NCBI RefSeq assembly: GCF_051014685.1
Contig: NW_027478419.1
Span: forward strand, 496,001-560,000
Direction: 5' to 3'
Length of the DNA: 64,000 nt
Source of the DNA: Ptiloglossa arizonensis
Taxonomy: Eukaryota > Arthropoda > Insecta > Hymenoptera > Colletidae
Of this stretch, positions 35,786-48,738 are shown one piece after another. Below the pieces are notes generated by a model, which had not been told where the DNA came from, searched no databases, and saw nothing but the letters and a program-made list of their open reading frames with translations. The translations under genes and the position numbers were made by a program. How positions within the stretch are numbered: position 1 is the stretch's first letter; the number at the start of each line of letters is the position of its first letter.

Positions 35786-38700
35786 GCATCTGAAAGTAGA
35801 AACTCGCCCGATTACAACGGTATGCGCACTTTTCCCCTAGGCGGTTCTAGTTATTCGTTTCGAGCATCAGAACTGCGAAAATTTTGAGTTTCTCAAGCGT
35901 TTCTTACCTCCAAAGTGCCATATCTCGCGAACGGATTGATCAATCCGCAAAATTTCTGTTGCATCTGAAAGTAAAAACTCGCCCGATTACAACGGTATGC
36001 GTACTTTTCCCCTATGCCGTTCTAGTTACTCGTTTCGAGCATCAGAACTGCGAAAATTTTGAGTTTCTCAAGCGTTTCTTATTTCCAAACTGCCATATCT
36101 CGCGAACGGATTGACCTATCCGCAAAATTTCTGTTGCGTCTGAAAGTAGAAACTCGCCCGATTACAACGGTGGGTGTAGTTTTCCCCTAGGCCGTTCTAG
36201 TTATTCGTTTCGAGCATCAGAACTGCGAAAATTTTGAGTTTCTCAAGCGTTTCTTACCTCCAAACTGCCATATCTCGCGAACGGATTGATCAATCCGCAA
36301 AATTTCTGTTGCATCTGAAAGTAGAAACTCGCCCGATTACAACGGTATGCGTAGTTTTCCCCTATGCCGTTCTAGTTACTCGTTTCGAGCATCAGAACTG
36401 CGAAAATTTTGAGTTTCTCAAGCGTTTCTTATTTCCAAACTGCCATATCTCGCGAACGGATTGATCAATCCGCAAAATTTCTGTGGCATCTGAAAGTAGA
36501 AACTCGCCCGATTACAACGGAATGCGCACTTTTCCCCTAGGCCGTTCTAGTTATTCGTGTCGAGCATCAGAACTGCGAAAATTTTGAGTTTCTCAAGCGT
36601 TTCTTACATCCAAACGGCCATATCTCGCGAACGGATTGAACAATCCGCAAAATTTCTGTTGCATCTGAAAGTAGAAACTCGCCCGATTACAACGGTATGC
36701 GGACTTTTCCCCTATGCCGTTCAGGTTATTCGTTTCGAGCATCAGAACTGCGAAAATTTTGAGTTCCTCAAGCGTTTCTTACATCCAAACTGTCATATCT
36801 CGCGAACGGATTGCCGATCCGCAAAATTTCTGTTGCATCTGAAAGTAGAAACTCGCCCGATTACAACGGTATGCGCAATTTTCCCCTAGGCCGTTCTAGT
36901 TATTCGTTTCGAGCATCAGAACTGCGCAAATTTTGAGTTTCTCAAGCGTTTCTTACCTCCAAACTGAAATATCTCGCGAATGGATTGACCAATCCGCAAA
37001 ATTTCTGTTGCGTCTGAAAGTGGAAACTCGCCCGATTACAACGGTGTGCGTACTATTCCCCTTGGCCGTTCTAGTTACTCGTTTCGAGCATCAGAACTGC
37101 GAAAATTTTGTGTTTCTCAAGCGTTTCTTACCTCCAAACTGCCATATCTCGCGAACGGATTGACCTATCCGCAAAATTTCTGTTGCGTCTGAAAGTAGAA
37201 ACTCGCCCGATTGCAACGGTGGGTGTAGTTTTCCCCTAGGCCGTTCTAGTTATTCGTTTCTGCATCAGAACTGCGAAAATTTTGAGTTTCTCAAGCGTTT
37301 CTTACCTCCAAACTGCCATATCTCGCGAACGGATTGATCAATCCGCAAAATTTCTGTTGCATCTGAAAGTAGAAACTCGCCCGATTACAACGGTATGCGT
37401 ACTTTTCCCCTATGCCGTTCTAGTTACTCGTTTCGAGCATCAGAACTGCGAAAATTTTGAGTTTCTCAAGCGTTTCCTATTTCCAAACTGCCATATCTCG
37501 CGAACGGATTGATCAATCCGCAAAATTTCGGTGGCATCTGAAAGTAGAAACTCGCCCGATTACAACGGTATGCGCACTTTTCCCCTAGGCCGTTCTAGTT
37601 ATTCGTGTCGAGCATCAGAACTGCGAAAATTTTGCGTTTCTCAAGCGTTCCTTACCTCCAAACTGCCATATCTCGCGAACGGATTGACCAATCCGCAAAA
37701 TTTCTGTGGCATCTGAAAGTAGAAACTCACCCGATTACAACGGTATGCGTACTCTTCCCCTATGCCGTTCTAGTTACTCGTTTCGAGCATCAGAACTGCG
37801 AAAATTTTGAGTTTCTCAAGCGTTTCTTACATCCAAACGGCCATATCTCGCGAACGGATTGAACAATCCGCAAAATTTCTGTTGCATCTGAAAGTAGAAA
37901 CTCACCCGATTACAACGGTATGCGTACTCTTCCCCTATGCCGTTCTAGTTACTCGTTTCGAGCATCAGAATTGCGAAAATTTTGAGTTTCTCAAGCGTTT
38001 CTTACCTCCAAACTGCCATATCTCGCGAACGGATTGACCCATCCGCAAAATTTCTGTTGCATCTGAAAGTAGAAACTCGCCCGATTACAACGGTATGCGC
38101 ACTTTTCCCCTAGGCGGTTCTAGTTATTCGTTTCGAGCATCAGAACTGCGAAAATTTTGAGTTTCTCAAGCGTTTCTTACCTCCAAAGTGCCATATCTCG
38201 CGAACGGATTGATCAATCCGCAAAATTTCTGTTGCATCTGAAAGTAAAAACTCGCCCGATTACAACGGTATGCGTACTTTTCCCCTATGCCGTTCTAGTT
38301 ACTCGTTTCGAGCATCAGAACTGCGAAAATTTTGAGTTTCTCAAGCGTTTCTTATTTCCAAACTGCCATATCTCGCGAACGGATTGACCTATCCGCAAAA
38401 TTTCTGTTGCGTCTGAAAGTAGAAACTCGCCCGATTACAACGGTGGGTGTAGTTTTCCCCTAGGCCGTTCTAGTTATTCGTTTCGAGCATCAGAACTGCG
38501 AAAATTTTGAGTTTCTCAAGCGTTTCTTACCTCCAAACTGCCATATCTCGCGAACGGATTGATCAATCCGCAAAATTTCTGTTGCATCTGAAAGTAGAAA
38601 CTCGCCCGATTACAACGGTATGCGTAGTTTTCCCCTATGCCGTTCTAGTTACTCGTTTCGAGCATCAGAACTGCGAAAATTTTGAGTTTCTCAAGCGTTT

Positions 38701-40331
38701 CTTATTTCCAAACTGCCATATCTCGCGAACGGATTGATCAATCCGCAAAATTTCTGTGGCATCTGAAAGTAGAAACTCGCCCGATTACAACGGAATGCGC
38801 ACTTTTCCCCTAGGCCGTTCTAGTTATTCGTGTCGAGCATCAGAACTGCGAAAATTTTGAGTTTCTCAAGCGTTTCTTACATCCAAACGGCCATATCTCG
38901 CGAACGGATTGAACAATCCGCAAAATTTCTGTTGCATCTGAAAGTAGAAACTCGCCCGATTACAACGGTATGCGGACTTTTCCCCTATGCCGTTCAGGTT
39001 ATTCGTTTCGAGCATCAGAACTGCGAAAATTTTGAGTTCCTCAAGCGTTTCTTACATCCAAACTGTCATATCTCGCGAACGGATTGCCGATCCGCAAAAT
39101 TTCTGTTGCATCTGAAAGTAGAAACTCGCCCGATTACAACGGTATGCGCAATTTTCCCCTAGGCCGTTCTAGTTATTCGTTTCGAGCATCAGAACTGCGC
39201 AAATTTTGAGTTTCTCAAGCGTTTCTTACCTCCAAACTGAAATATCTCGCGAATGGATTGACCAATCCGCAAAATTTCTGTTGCGTCTGAAAGTGGAAAC
39301 TCGCCCGATTACAACGGTGTGCGTACTATTCCCCTTGGCCGTTCTAGTTACTCGTTTCGAGCATCAGAACTGCGAAAATTTTGTGTTTCTCAAGCGTTTC
39401 TTACCTCCAAACTGCCATATCTCGCGAACGGATTGACCTATCCGCAAAATTTCTGTTGCGTCTGAAAGTAGAAACTCGCCCGATTGCAACGGTGGGTGTA
39501 GTTTTCCCCTAGGCCGTTCTAGTTATTCGTTTCTGCATCAGAACTGCGAAAATTTTGAGTTTCTCAAGCGTTTCTTACCTCCAAACTGCCATATCTCGCG
39601 AACGGATTGATCAATCCGCAAAATTTCTGTTGCATCTGAAAGTAGAAACTCGCCCGATTACAACGGTATGCGTACTTTTCCCCTATGCCGTTCTAGTTAC
39701 TCGTTTCGAGCATCAGAACTGCGAAAATTTTGAGTTTCTCAAGCGTTTCCTATTTCCAAACTGCCATATCTCGCGAACGGATTGATCAATCCGCAAAATT
39801 TCGGTGGCATCTGAAAGTAGAAACTCGCCCGATTACAACGGTATGCGCACTTTTCCCCTAGGCCGTTCTAGTTATTCGTGTCGAGCATCAGAACTGCGAA
39901 AATTTTGCGTTTCTCAAGCGTTCCTTACCTCCAAACTGCCATATCTCGCGAACGGATTGACCAATCCGCAAAATTTCTGTGGCATCTGAAAGTAGAAACT
40001 CACCCGATTACAACGGTATGCGTACTCTTCCCCTATGCCGTTCTAGTTACTCGTTTCGAGCATCAGAACTGCGAAAATTTTGAGTTTCTCAAGCGTTTCT
40101 TACATCCAAACGGCCATATCTCGCGAACGGATTGAACAATCCGCAAAATTTCTGTTGCATGTGCAAGTAGAAACTCGCCCGATTACAACGGCATGCGTAC
40201 TTTTCCCCTATGCCGTTCTAGTTACTCGTTTCGAGCATCAGAATTGCGAAAATTTTGAGTTTCTCAAGCGTTTCTTACCTCCAAACTGCCATATCTCGCG
40301 AACGGATTGACCCATCCGCAAAATTTCTGTT
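35786..40331 (+). repeat. 13-monomer tandem duplication, 2,273-bp period
   Basis: Copy 1 is about 35,786-38,058 and copy 2 about 38,059-40,331. The lag of 2,273 is 13 x 175 minus 2, from one 174-bp TGCCG-loop monomer and one deletion giving CGTTTCTGCATCAG (37,261 and 39,534). Other shared markers are ACGGAATGCGC, AACTGTCAT, GCGAATGGATTG, ATTTCGGTGGC and CAGAATTGCG. Copy 2 differs from copy 1 in one short patch, about 40,160-40,225, where GCATGTGCAAG, CTCGCCCG, GGCATGCG and CTTTTCC replace GCATCTGAAAG, CTCACCCG, GGTATGCG and CTCTTCC. Confidence 0.87.
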
Positions 40332-41611
40332 GCGTCTGAAAGTAGAAACTCGCCCGATTACAACGGTATGCGCACTTCTCCCCTAGGCCGTTCTAGTTAT
40401 TCGTGTCGAGCATCAGAACTGCGAAAATTTTGAGTTTCTCAAGCGTTTCTTACCTCCAAACTGCCATATCTCGCGAACGGATTGACCCATCCGCAAAATT
40501 TCTGTTGCGTCTGAAAGTAGAAACTCGCCCGATTACAACGGTGGGTGTAGTTTTCCCCTAGGCCGTTCTAGTTATTCGTTTCGTGCATCAGAACTGCGAA
40601 AATTTTGAGTTTCTCAAGCGTTTCTTACATCCAAACTGCCATATCTCGCGAACGGATTCATCAATCCGCAAAATTTCTGTTGCATCTGAAAGTAGAAACT
40701 CGCCCGATTACAACGGTATGCGTACTTTTCCCCTATGCCGTTCTAGTTACTCGTTTCGAGCATCAGAACTGCGAAAATTTTGAGTTTCTCAAGCGTTTCT
40801 TACTTCCAAACTGCCATATCTCGCGAACGGATCGACCAATCCGCAAAATTTCTGTTGCATGTGCAAGTAGAAACTCGCCCGATTACAACGGTATGCGCAC
40901 TTTTCCCCTAGGCGGTTCTAGTTATTTGTTTCGAGCATCAGAACTGCGAAAATTTTGAGTTTCTCAAGCGTTTCTTACCTCCAAACTGCCATATCTCGCG
41001 AACGGATTGACCTATCCGCAAAATTTCTGTTGCATCTGAAAGTAGAAACTCGCCCGATTACAACGGTATGCGCACTTTTCCCCTAGGCGGTTCTAGTTAT
41101 TCGTTTCGAGCATCAGAACTGCGAAAATTTTGAGTTTCTCAAGCGTTTCTTACCTCCAAACTGCCATATCTCGCGAACGGATTGATCAATCCGCAAAATT
41201 TCTGTTGCATCTGAAAGTAGAAACTCGCCCGATTACAACGGTATGCGTACTTTTCCCCTATGCCGTTCTAGTTACTCGTTTCGAGCATCAGAACTGCGAA
41301 AATTTTGAGTTTCTCAAGCGTTTCTTATTTCCAAACTGCCATATCTCGCGAACGGATTGACCTATCCGCAAAATTTCTGTTGCGTCTGAAAGTAGAAACT
41401 CGCCCGATTACAACGGTATGTGTAGTTTTCCCCTAGGCCGTTCCAGTTATTCCTTTCGAGCATCAGAACTGCGAAAATTTTGAGTTTCTCAAGCGTTTCT
41501 TATTTCCAAACTGCCATATCTCGCGAACGGATTGACCTATCCGCAAAATTTCTGTTGCGTCTGAAAGTAGAAACTCGCCCGATTACAACGGTATGCGTAC
41601 TTTTCCCCTAT

Positions 41612-44190
41612 GCCGTTCTAGTTACTCGTTTCGAGCATCAGAACTGCGAAAATTTTGGGTTCCTCAAGCGTTTCTTACATCCAAACTGCCATATCTCGCG
41701 AACGGATTGATCAATCCGCAAAATTTCTGTTGCGTCTGAAAGTAGAAACTCGCCCGATTACAACGGTATGTTTAGTTTTCCCCTAGGCCGTTCCAGTTAT
41801 TCCTTTCGAGCATCAGAACTGCGAAAATTTTGAGTTTCTCAAGCGTTTCTTACCTCCAAACTGCCATATCTCGCGAACGGATTGATTAATCCGCAAAATT
41901 TCTGTTGCATCTGAAAGTAGAAACTCGCCCGATTACAACGGTATGCGGACTTTTCCCCTATGCCGTTCTAGTTACTCGTTTCGAGCATCAGAACTGCGAA
42001 AATTTTGAGTTTCTCAAGCGTTTCTTATTTCCAAACTGCCATATCTCGCGAACGGATTGACCTATCCGCAAAATTTCTGTTGCGTCTGAAAGTAGAAACT
42101 CGCCCGATTACAACGGTATGCGTACTTTTCCCCTATGCCGTTCAGGTTATTCGTTTCGAGCATCAGAACTGCGAAAATTTTGAGTTTCTCAAGCGTTTCT
42201 TACCTCCAAACTGAAATATCTCGCGAACGGATTGACCAATCCGCAAAATTTCTGTTGCGTCTGAAAGTGGAAACTCGCCCGATTACAACGGTGTGCGTAC
42301 TATTCCCCTTGGCCGTTCTAGTTACTCGTTTCGAGCATCAGAACTGCGAAAATTTTGTGTTTCTCAAGCGTTTCTTATATCCAAACTGCCATATCTCGCG
42401 AACGAATTGATCAATCCGCAAAATTTCTGTTGCATCTGAAAGTAGAAACTCGCCCGATTACAACGGTATGCGCACTTTTCCCCTAGGCCGTTCTAGTTAT
42501 TCGTTTCGAGCATCAGAACTGCGAAAATTTTGAGTTTCTCAAGCGTTTCTTACCTCCAAACTGCCATATCTCGCGAACGGATGGATCAATCCGCAAAATT
42601 TCTGTTGCATCTGAAAGTAGAAACTCGCGCGATTACAACGGTATGCGTACTTTTCCCCTATGCCGTTCTAGTTACTCGTTTCGAGCATCAGAACTGCGAA
42701 AATTTTGAGTTTCTCAAGCGTTTCTTATTTCCAAACTGCCATATCTCGCGAACGGATTGATCACTCCGCAAAATTTCTGTGGCATCTGAAAGTAGAAACT
42801 CGCCCGATTACAACGGTATGCGCACTTTTCCCCTAGGCGGTTCTAGTTATTCGTTTCGAGCATCAGAACTGCGAAAATTTTGTGTTTCTCAAGCGTTTCT
42901 TACCTCCAAACTGCCATATCTCGCGAACGGATTGATCAATCCGCAAAATTTCTGTTGCATCTGAAAGTAGAAACTCGCCCGATTACAACGGTATGCGTAC
43001 TTTTCCCCTATGCCGTTCTAGTTACTCGTTTCGAGCATCAGAACTGCGAAAATTTTGAGTTTCTCAAGCGTTTCTTATTTCCAAACTGCCATATCTCGCG
43101 AACGGATTGACCTATCCGCAAAATTTCTGTTGCGTCTGCAAGTAGAAACTCGCCCGATTACAACGGTATGTGTAGTTTTCCCCTAGGCCGTTCCAGTTAT
43201 TCGTTTCGAGCATCCGAACTGCGAAAATTTTGAGTTTCTCAAGCATTTCTTACCTCCAAACTGCCATATCTCGCGAACGGATTCATCAATCCGCAAAATT
43301 TCTGTTGCATCTGAAAGTAGAAACTCGCCCGATTACAACGGTATGCGCACTTTTCCCCTAGGCGGTTCTATTTATTCGTTTCGAGCATCAGAACTGCGAA
43401 AATTTTGAGTTTCTCAAGCGTTTCTTACCTCCAAACTGCCATATCTCGCGAACGGATTGATCAATCCGCAAAATTTCTGTTGCGTCTGAAAGTAGAAACT
43501 CGCCCGATTACAACGGTATGCGTACTTTTCCCCTATGCCGTTCTAGTTACTCGTTTCGAGCATCAGAACTGCGAAAATTTTGAGTTTCTCAAGCGTTTCT
43601 TATTTCGAAACTGCCATATCTCGCGAACGGATTGACCTATCCGCAAAATTTCTGTTGCGTCTGAAAGTAGAAACTCGCCCGATTACAACGGTATGTGTAG
43701 TTTTCCCCTAGGCCGTTCCAGTTATTCCTTTCGAGCATCAGAACTGCGAAAATTTTGAGTTTCTCAAGCGTTTCTTACCTCCAAACTGCCATATCTCGCG
43801 AACGGATTGATTAATCCGCAAAATTTCTGTTGCATCTGAAAGTAGAAACTCGCCCGATTTCAACGGTATGCGTACTTTTCCCCTATGCCGTTCTAGTTAC
43901 TCGTTTCGAGCATCAGAACTGCGAAAATTTTGAGTTTCTCAAGCGTTTCTTACCTCCAAACTGCCATATCTCGCGAACGGATTGACCCATCCGCAAAATT
44001 TCTGTTGCGTCTGAAAGTAGAAACTCGCCCGATTACAACGGTATGCGCACTTTTCCCCTAGGCCGTTCTAGTTATTCGTTTCGAGCATCAGAACTGCGAA
44101 AATTTTGAGTTTCTCAAGCGTTTCTTACCTCCAAACTGCCATATCTCGCGAACGGATTGACCTATCCGCAAAATTTCTGTTGCGTCTGCA
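41612..44190 (+). repeat. Large block, copy 1 of a pair about 4.02 kb apart
   Basis: Corresponds to about 45,636-48,211. The lag is 4,024 bp in the left part (GGGTTCCTC at 41,657 and 45,681; GTATGTTTAG near 41,766 and 45,790) and 4,021 bp in the right part (GATGGATCAATCC near 42,580 and 46,601; GTTCTATTTATTCG; CAAGCATTTC; TATTTCGAAACTG; CCGATTTCAACGG). The lag changes because the partner contains a 174-bp cassette monomer with further deletions, where this copy has a TTTCC monomer. Confidence 0.8.
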
Positions 44191-44973
44191 AGTAGAAACT
44201 CGCCCGATTACAACGGTATGTGTAGTTTTCCCCTAGGCCGTTCCAGTTATTCGTTTCGAGCATCAGAACTGCGAAAATTTTGAGTTTCTCAAGCGTTTCT
44301 TACTTCCTAACTGCCATATCTCGCGAACGGATCGACCAATCCGCAAAATTTCTGTTGCATGTGCAAGTAGAAACTCGCCCGATTACAACGGTATGCGCAC
44401 TTTTCCCCTAGGCGGTTCTAGTTATTCGTTTCGAGCATCAGAACTGCGAAAATTTCGAGTTTCTGAAGCGTTTCTTACCTCCAAACTGCCATATCTCGCG
44501 AACGGATTGACCTATCCGCAAAATTTCTGTTGCATCTGAAAGTAGAAACTCGCCCGATTACAACGGTATGCGCACTTTTCCCCTAGGCGGTTCTAGTTAT
44601 TCGTTTCGAGCATCAGAACTGCGAAAATTTTGAGTTTCTCAAGCGTTTCTTACCTCCAAACTGCCATATCTCGCGAACGGATTGATCAATCCGCAAAATT
44701 TCTGTTGCATCTGAAAGTAGAAACTCGCCCGATTACAACGGTATGCGTACTTTTCCCCTATGCCGTTCTAGTTACTCGTTTCGAGCATCAGAACTGCGAA
44801 AATTTTGAGTTTCTCAAGCGTTTCTTATTTCCAAACTGCCATATCTCGCGAACGGATTGACCTATCCGCAAAATTTCTGTTGCGTCTGAAAGTAGAAACT
44901 CGCCCGATTACAACGGTATGTGTAGTTTTCCCCTAGGCCGTTCCAGTTATTCCTTTCGAGCATCAGAACTGCG

Positions 44974-45672
44974 AAAATTTTGAGTTTCTCAAGCGTTTCT
45001 TATTTCCAAACTGCCATATCTCGCGAACGGATTGACCTATCCGCAAAATTTCTGTTGCGTCTGAAAGTAGAAACTCGCCCGATTACAACGGTATGCGTAC
45101 TTTTCCCCTATGCCGTTCAGGTTATTCGTTTCGAGCATCAGAACTGCGAAAATTTTGAGTTCCTCAAGCGTTTCTTACATCCAAACTGCCATATCTCGCG
45201 AACGGATTGCCGATCCGCAAAATTTCTGTTGCATCTGAAAGTAGAAACTCGCCCGATTACAACGGTATGCGCAATTTTCCCCTAGGCCGTTCTAGTTATT
45301 CGTTTCGAGCATCAGAACTGCGCAAATTTTGAGTTTCTCAAGCGTTTCTTACCTCCAAACTGAAATATCTCGCGAACGGATTGACCAATCCGCAAAATTT
45401 CTGTTGCGTCTGAAAGTGGAAACTCGCCCGATTACAACGGTGTGCGTACTATTCCCCTTGGCCGTTCTAGTTACTCGTTTCGAGCATCAGAACTGCGAAA
45501 ATTTTGTGTTTCTCAAGCGTTTCTTATATCCAAACTGCCATATCTCGCGAACGAATTGATCAATCCGCAAAATTTCTGTTGCATCTGAAAGTAGAAACTC
45601 GCCCGATTACAACGGTATGCGCACTTTTCCCCTATGCCGTTCTAGTTACTCGTTTCGAGCATCAGAACTGCG
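44974..45672 (+). repeat. Four-monomer cassette, copy 8
   Basis: Last full copy. Partial or rearranged cassettes lie near 36,728, 39,001 and 46,020. The first two join the 174-bp and CTGAAATATC monomers to a monomer whose start is TTTTGTG but whose body is of another type (CCTCC, loop TGACCT). Confidence 0.8.
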
Positions 45673-48211
45673 AAAATTTTGGGTTCCTCAAGCGTTTCTT
45701 ACATCCAAACTGCCATATCTCGCGAACGGATTGATCAATCCGCAAAATTTCTGTTGCGTCTGAAAGTAGAAACTCGCCCGATTACAACGGTATGTTTAGT
45801 TTTCCCCTAGGCCGTTCCAGTTATTCCTTTCGAGCATCAGAACTGCGAAAATTTTGAGTTTCTCAAGCGTTTCTTACCTCCAAACTGCCATATCTCGCGA
45901 ACGGATTGATTAATCCGCAAAATTTCTGTTGCATCTGAAAGTAGAAACTCGCCCGATTACAACGGTATGCGGACTTTTCCCCTATGCCGTTCTAGTTACT
46001 CGTTTCGAGCATCAGAACTGCGAAAATTTTGAGTTCCTCAAGCGTTTCTTACATCCAAACTGCCATATCTCGCGAACGATTGCCGATCCGCAAATTTCGG
46101 TTGCATCTGAAAGTAGAAACTCGCCCGATTACAACGGTATGCGCAATTTTCCCCTAGGCCGTTCTAGTTATTCGTTTCGAGCATCAGAACTGCGCAAATT
46201 TTGTGTTTCTCAAGCGTTTCTTACCTCCAAACTGAAATATCTCGCGAACGGATTGACCAATCCGCAAAATTTCTGTTGCGTCTGAAAGTGGAAACTCGCC
46301 CGATTACAACGGTGTGCGTACTATTCCCCTTGGCCGTTCTAGTTACTCGTTTCGAGCATCAGAACTGCGAAAATTTTGAGTTTCTCAAGCGTTTCTTATA
46401 TCCAAACTGCCATATCTCGCGAACGAATTGATCAATCCGCAAAATTTCTGTTGCATCTGAAAGTAGAAACTCGCCCGATTACAGCGGTATGCGCACTTTT
46501 CCCCTAGGCCGTTCTAGTTATTCGTTTCGAGCATCAGAACTGCGAAAATTTTGAGTTTCTCAAGCGTTTCTTACCTCCAAACTGCCATATCTCGCGAACG
46601 GATGGATCAATCCGCAAAATTTCTGTTGCATCTGAAAGTAGAAACTCGCCCGATTACAACGGTATGCGTACTTTTCCCCTATGCCGTTCTAGTTACTCGT
46701 TTCGAGCATCAGAACTGCGAAAATTTTGAGTTTCTCAAGCGTTTCTTATTTCCAAACTGCCATATCTCGCGAACGGATTGATCAATCCGCAAAATTTCTG
46801 TGGCATCTGAAAGTAGAAACTCGCCCGATTACAACGGTATGCGCACTTTTCCCCTAGGCGGTTCTAGTTATTCGTTTCGAGCATCAGAACTGCGAAAATT
46901 TTGTGTTTCTCAAGCGTTTCTTACCTCCAAACTGCCATATCTCGCGAACGGATTGATCAATCCGCAAAATTTCTGTTGCATCTGAAAGTAGAAACTCGCC
47001 CGATTACAACGGTATGCGTACTTTTCCCCTATGCCGTTCTAGTTACTCGTTTCGAGCATCAGAACTGCGAAAATTTTGAGTTTCTCAAGCGTTTCTTATT
47101 TCCAAACTGCCATATCTCGCGAACGGATTGACCTATCCACAAAATTTCTGTTGCGTCTGCAAGTAGAAACTCGCCCGATTACAACGGTATGTGTAGTTTT
47201 CCCCTAGGCCGTTCCAGTTATTCGTTTCGAGCATCCGAACTGCGAAAATTTTGAGTTTCTCAAGCATTTCTTACCTCCAAACTGCCATATCTCGCGAACG
47301 GATTCATCAATCCGCAAAATTTCTGTTGCATCTGAAAGTAGAAACTCGCCCGATTACAACGGTATGCGCACTTTTCCCCTAGGCGGTTCTATTTATTCGT
47401 TTCGAGCATCAGAACAGCGAAAATTTTGAGTTTCTCAAGCGTTTCTTACCTCCAAACTGCCATATCTCGCGAACGGATTGATCAATCCGCAAAATTTCTG
47501 TTGCATCTGAAAGTAGAAACTCGCCCGATTACAACGGTATGCGTACTTTTCCCCTATGCCGTTCTAGTTACTCGTTTCGAGCATCAGAACTGCGAAAATT
47601 TTGAGTTTCTCAAGCGTTTCTTATTTCGAAACTGCCATATCTCGCGAACGGATTGACCTATCCGCAAAATTTCTGTTGCGTCTGAAAGTAGAAACTCGCC
47701 CGATTACAACGGTATGTGTAGTTTTCCCCTAGGCCGTTCCAGTTATTCCTTTCGAGCATCAGAACTGCGAAAATTTTGAGTTTCTCAAGCGTTTCTTACC
47801 TCCAAACTGCCATATCTCGCGAACGGATTGATTAATCCGCAAAATTTCTGTTGCATCTGAAAGTAGAAACTCGCCCGATTTCAACGGTATGCGTACTTTT
47901 CCCCTATGCCGTTCTAGTTACTCGTTTCGAGCATCAGAACTGCGAAAATTTTGAGTTTCTCAAGCGTTTCTTACCTCCAAACTGCCATATCTCGCGAACG
48001 GATTGACCCATCCGCAAAATTTCTGTTGCGTCTGAAAGTAGAAACTCGCCCGATTACAACGGTATGCGCACTTTTCCCCTAGGCCGTTCTAGTTATTCGT
48101 TTCGAGCATCAGAACTGCGAAAATTTTGAGTTTCTCAAGCGTTTCTTACCTCCAAACTGCCATATCTCGCGAACGGATTGACCTATCCGCAAAATTTCTG
48201 TTGCGTCTGAA
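45636..48211 (+). repeat. Large block, copy 2 of a pair about 4.02 kb apart
   Basis: Partner of 41,612-44,190. Differences include CTCGCCCG where the first copy has CTCGCGCG near 42,628, CCTATCCACAAAA near 47,133, GAACAGCG near 47,413, ATTACAGCGG near 46,481, and GAGTTTCTC where the first copy has GTGTTTCTC near 42,357. These are enough to show that the pair is older than the perfect 5- and 9-monomer duplications. Confidence 0.8.
46020..46195 (+). repeat. Monomer with three one-base deletions (172 bp)
   Basis: This TGCCG-loop monomer has lost a G (GAACGATTGCC in place of GAACGGATTGCC, near 46,077) and an A (CGCAAATTTCGG in place of CGCAAAATTTCTG, near 46,092), besides the one-base loop deletion of its family. 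It is the shortest monomer I found. The G loss also breaks the CGGAT arm of the palindrome. Confidence 0.85.
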
Positions 48212-48738
48212 AGTAGAAACTCGCCCGATTACAACGGTGGGTGTAGTTTTCCCCTAGGCCGTTCTAGTTATTCGTTTCGAGCATCAGAACTGCGCAAATT
48301 TTGAGTTTCTCAAGCGTTTCTTACCTCCAAACTGAAATATCTCGCGAACGGATTGACCAATCCGCATAATTTCTGTTGCGTCTGAAAGTGGAAACTTGCC
48401 CGATTACAACGGTGTGCGTACTATTCCCCTAGGCCGTTCTAGTTACTCGTTTCGAGCATCAGAACTGCGAAAATTTTGAGTTTCTCAAGCGTTTCTTACC
48501 TCCAAACTGCCATATCTCGCGAACGGATTGACCTATCCGCAAAATTTCTGTTGCGTCTGAAAGTAGAAACTCGCTCGATTACAACGGTGGGTGTAGTTTT
48601 CCCCTAGGCCGTTCTAGTTATTCGTTTCGAGCATCAGAACTGCGCAAATTTTGAGTTTCTCAAGCGTTTCTTACCTCCAAACTGAAATATCTCGCGAACG
48701 GATTGACCAATCCGCATAATTTCTGTTGCGTCTGAAAG
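48105..48738 (+). repeat. Two-monomer tandem duplication, 350-bp lag
   Basis: About 48,105-48,388 recurs at 48,455-48,738. Both copies have GGTGGGTGTAG followed by the GCGCAAATTTT/CTGAAATATC monomer with the private change CCGCATAATTTC (48,362 and 48,712). The copies then diverge (GTGGAAACTTG against GTAGACACTCG). This lies at the right end of the core domain. Confidence 0.8.

Noticed and set aside
40915..40945. Apparent extra-T monomer (TTATTTG) in the core
   Set aside because: Here TTATTTGTTTCG replaces TTATTCGTTTCG by a C-to-T change without a length change. It is not the 176-bp flank type.
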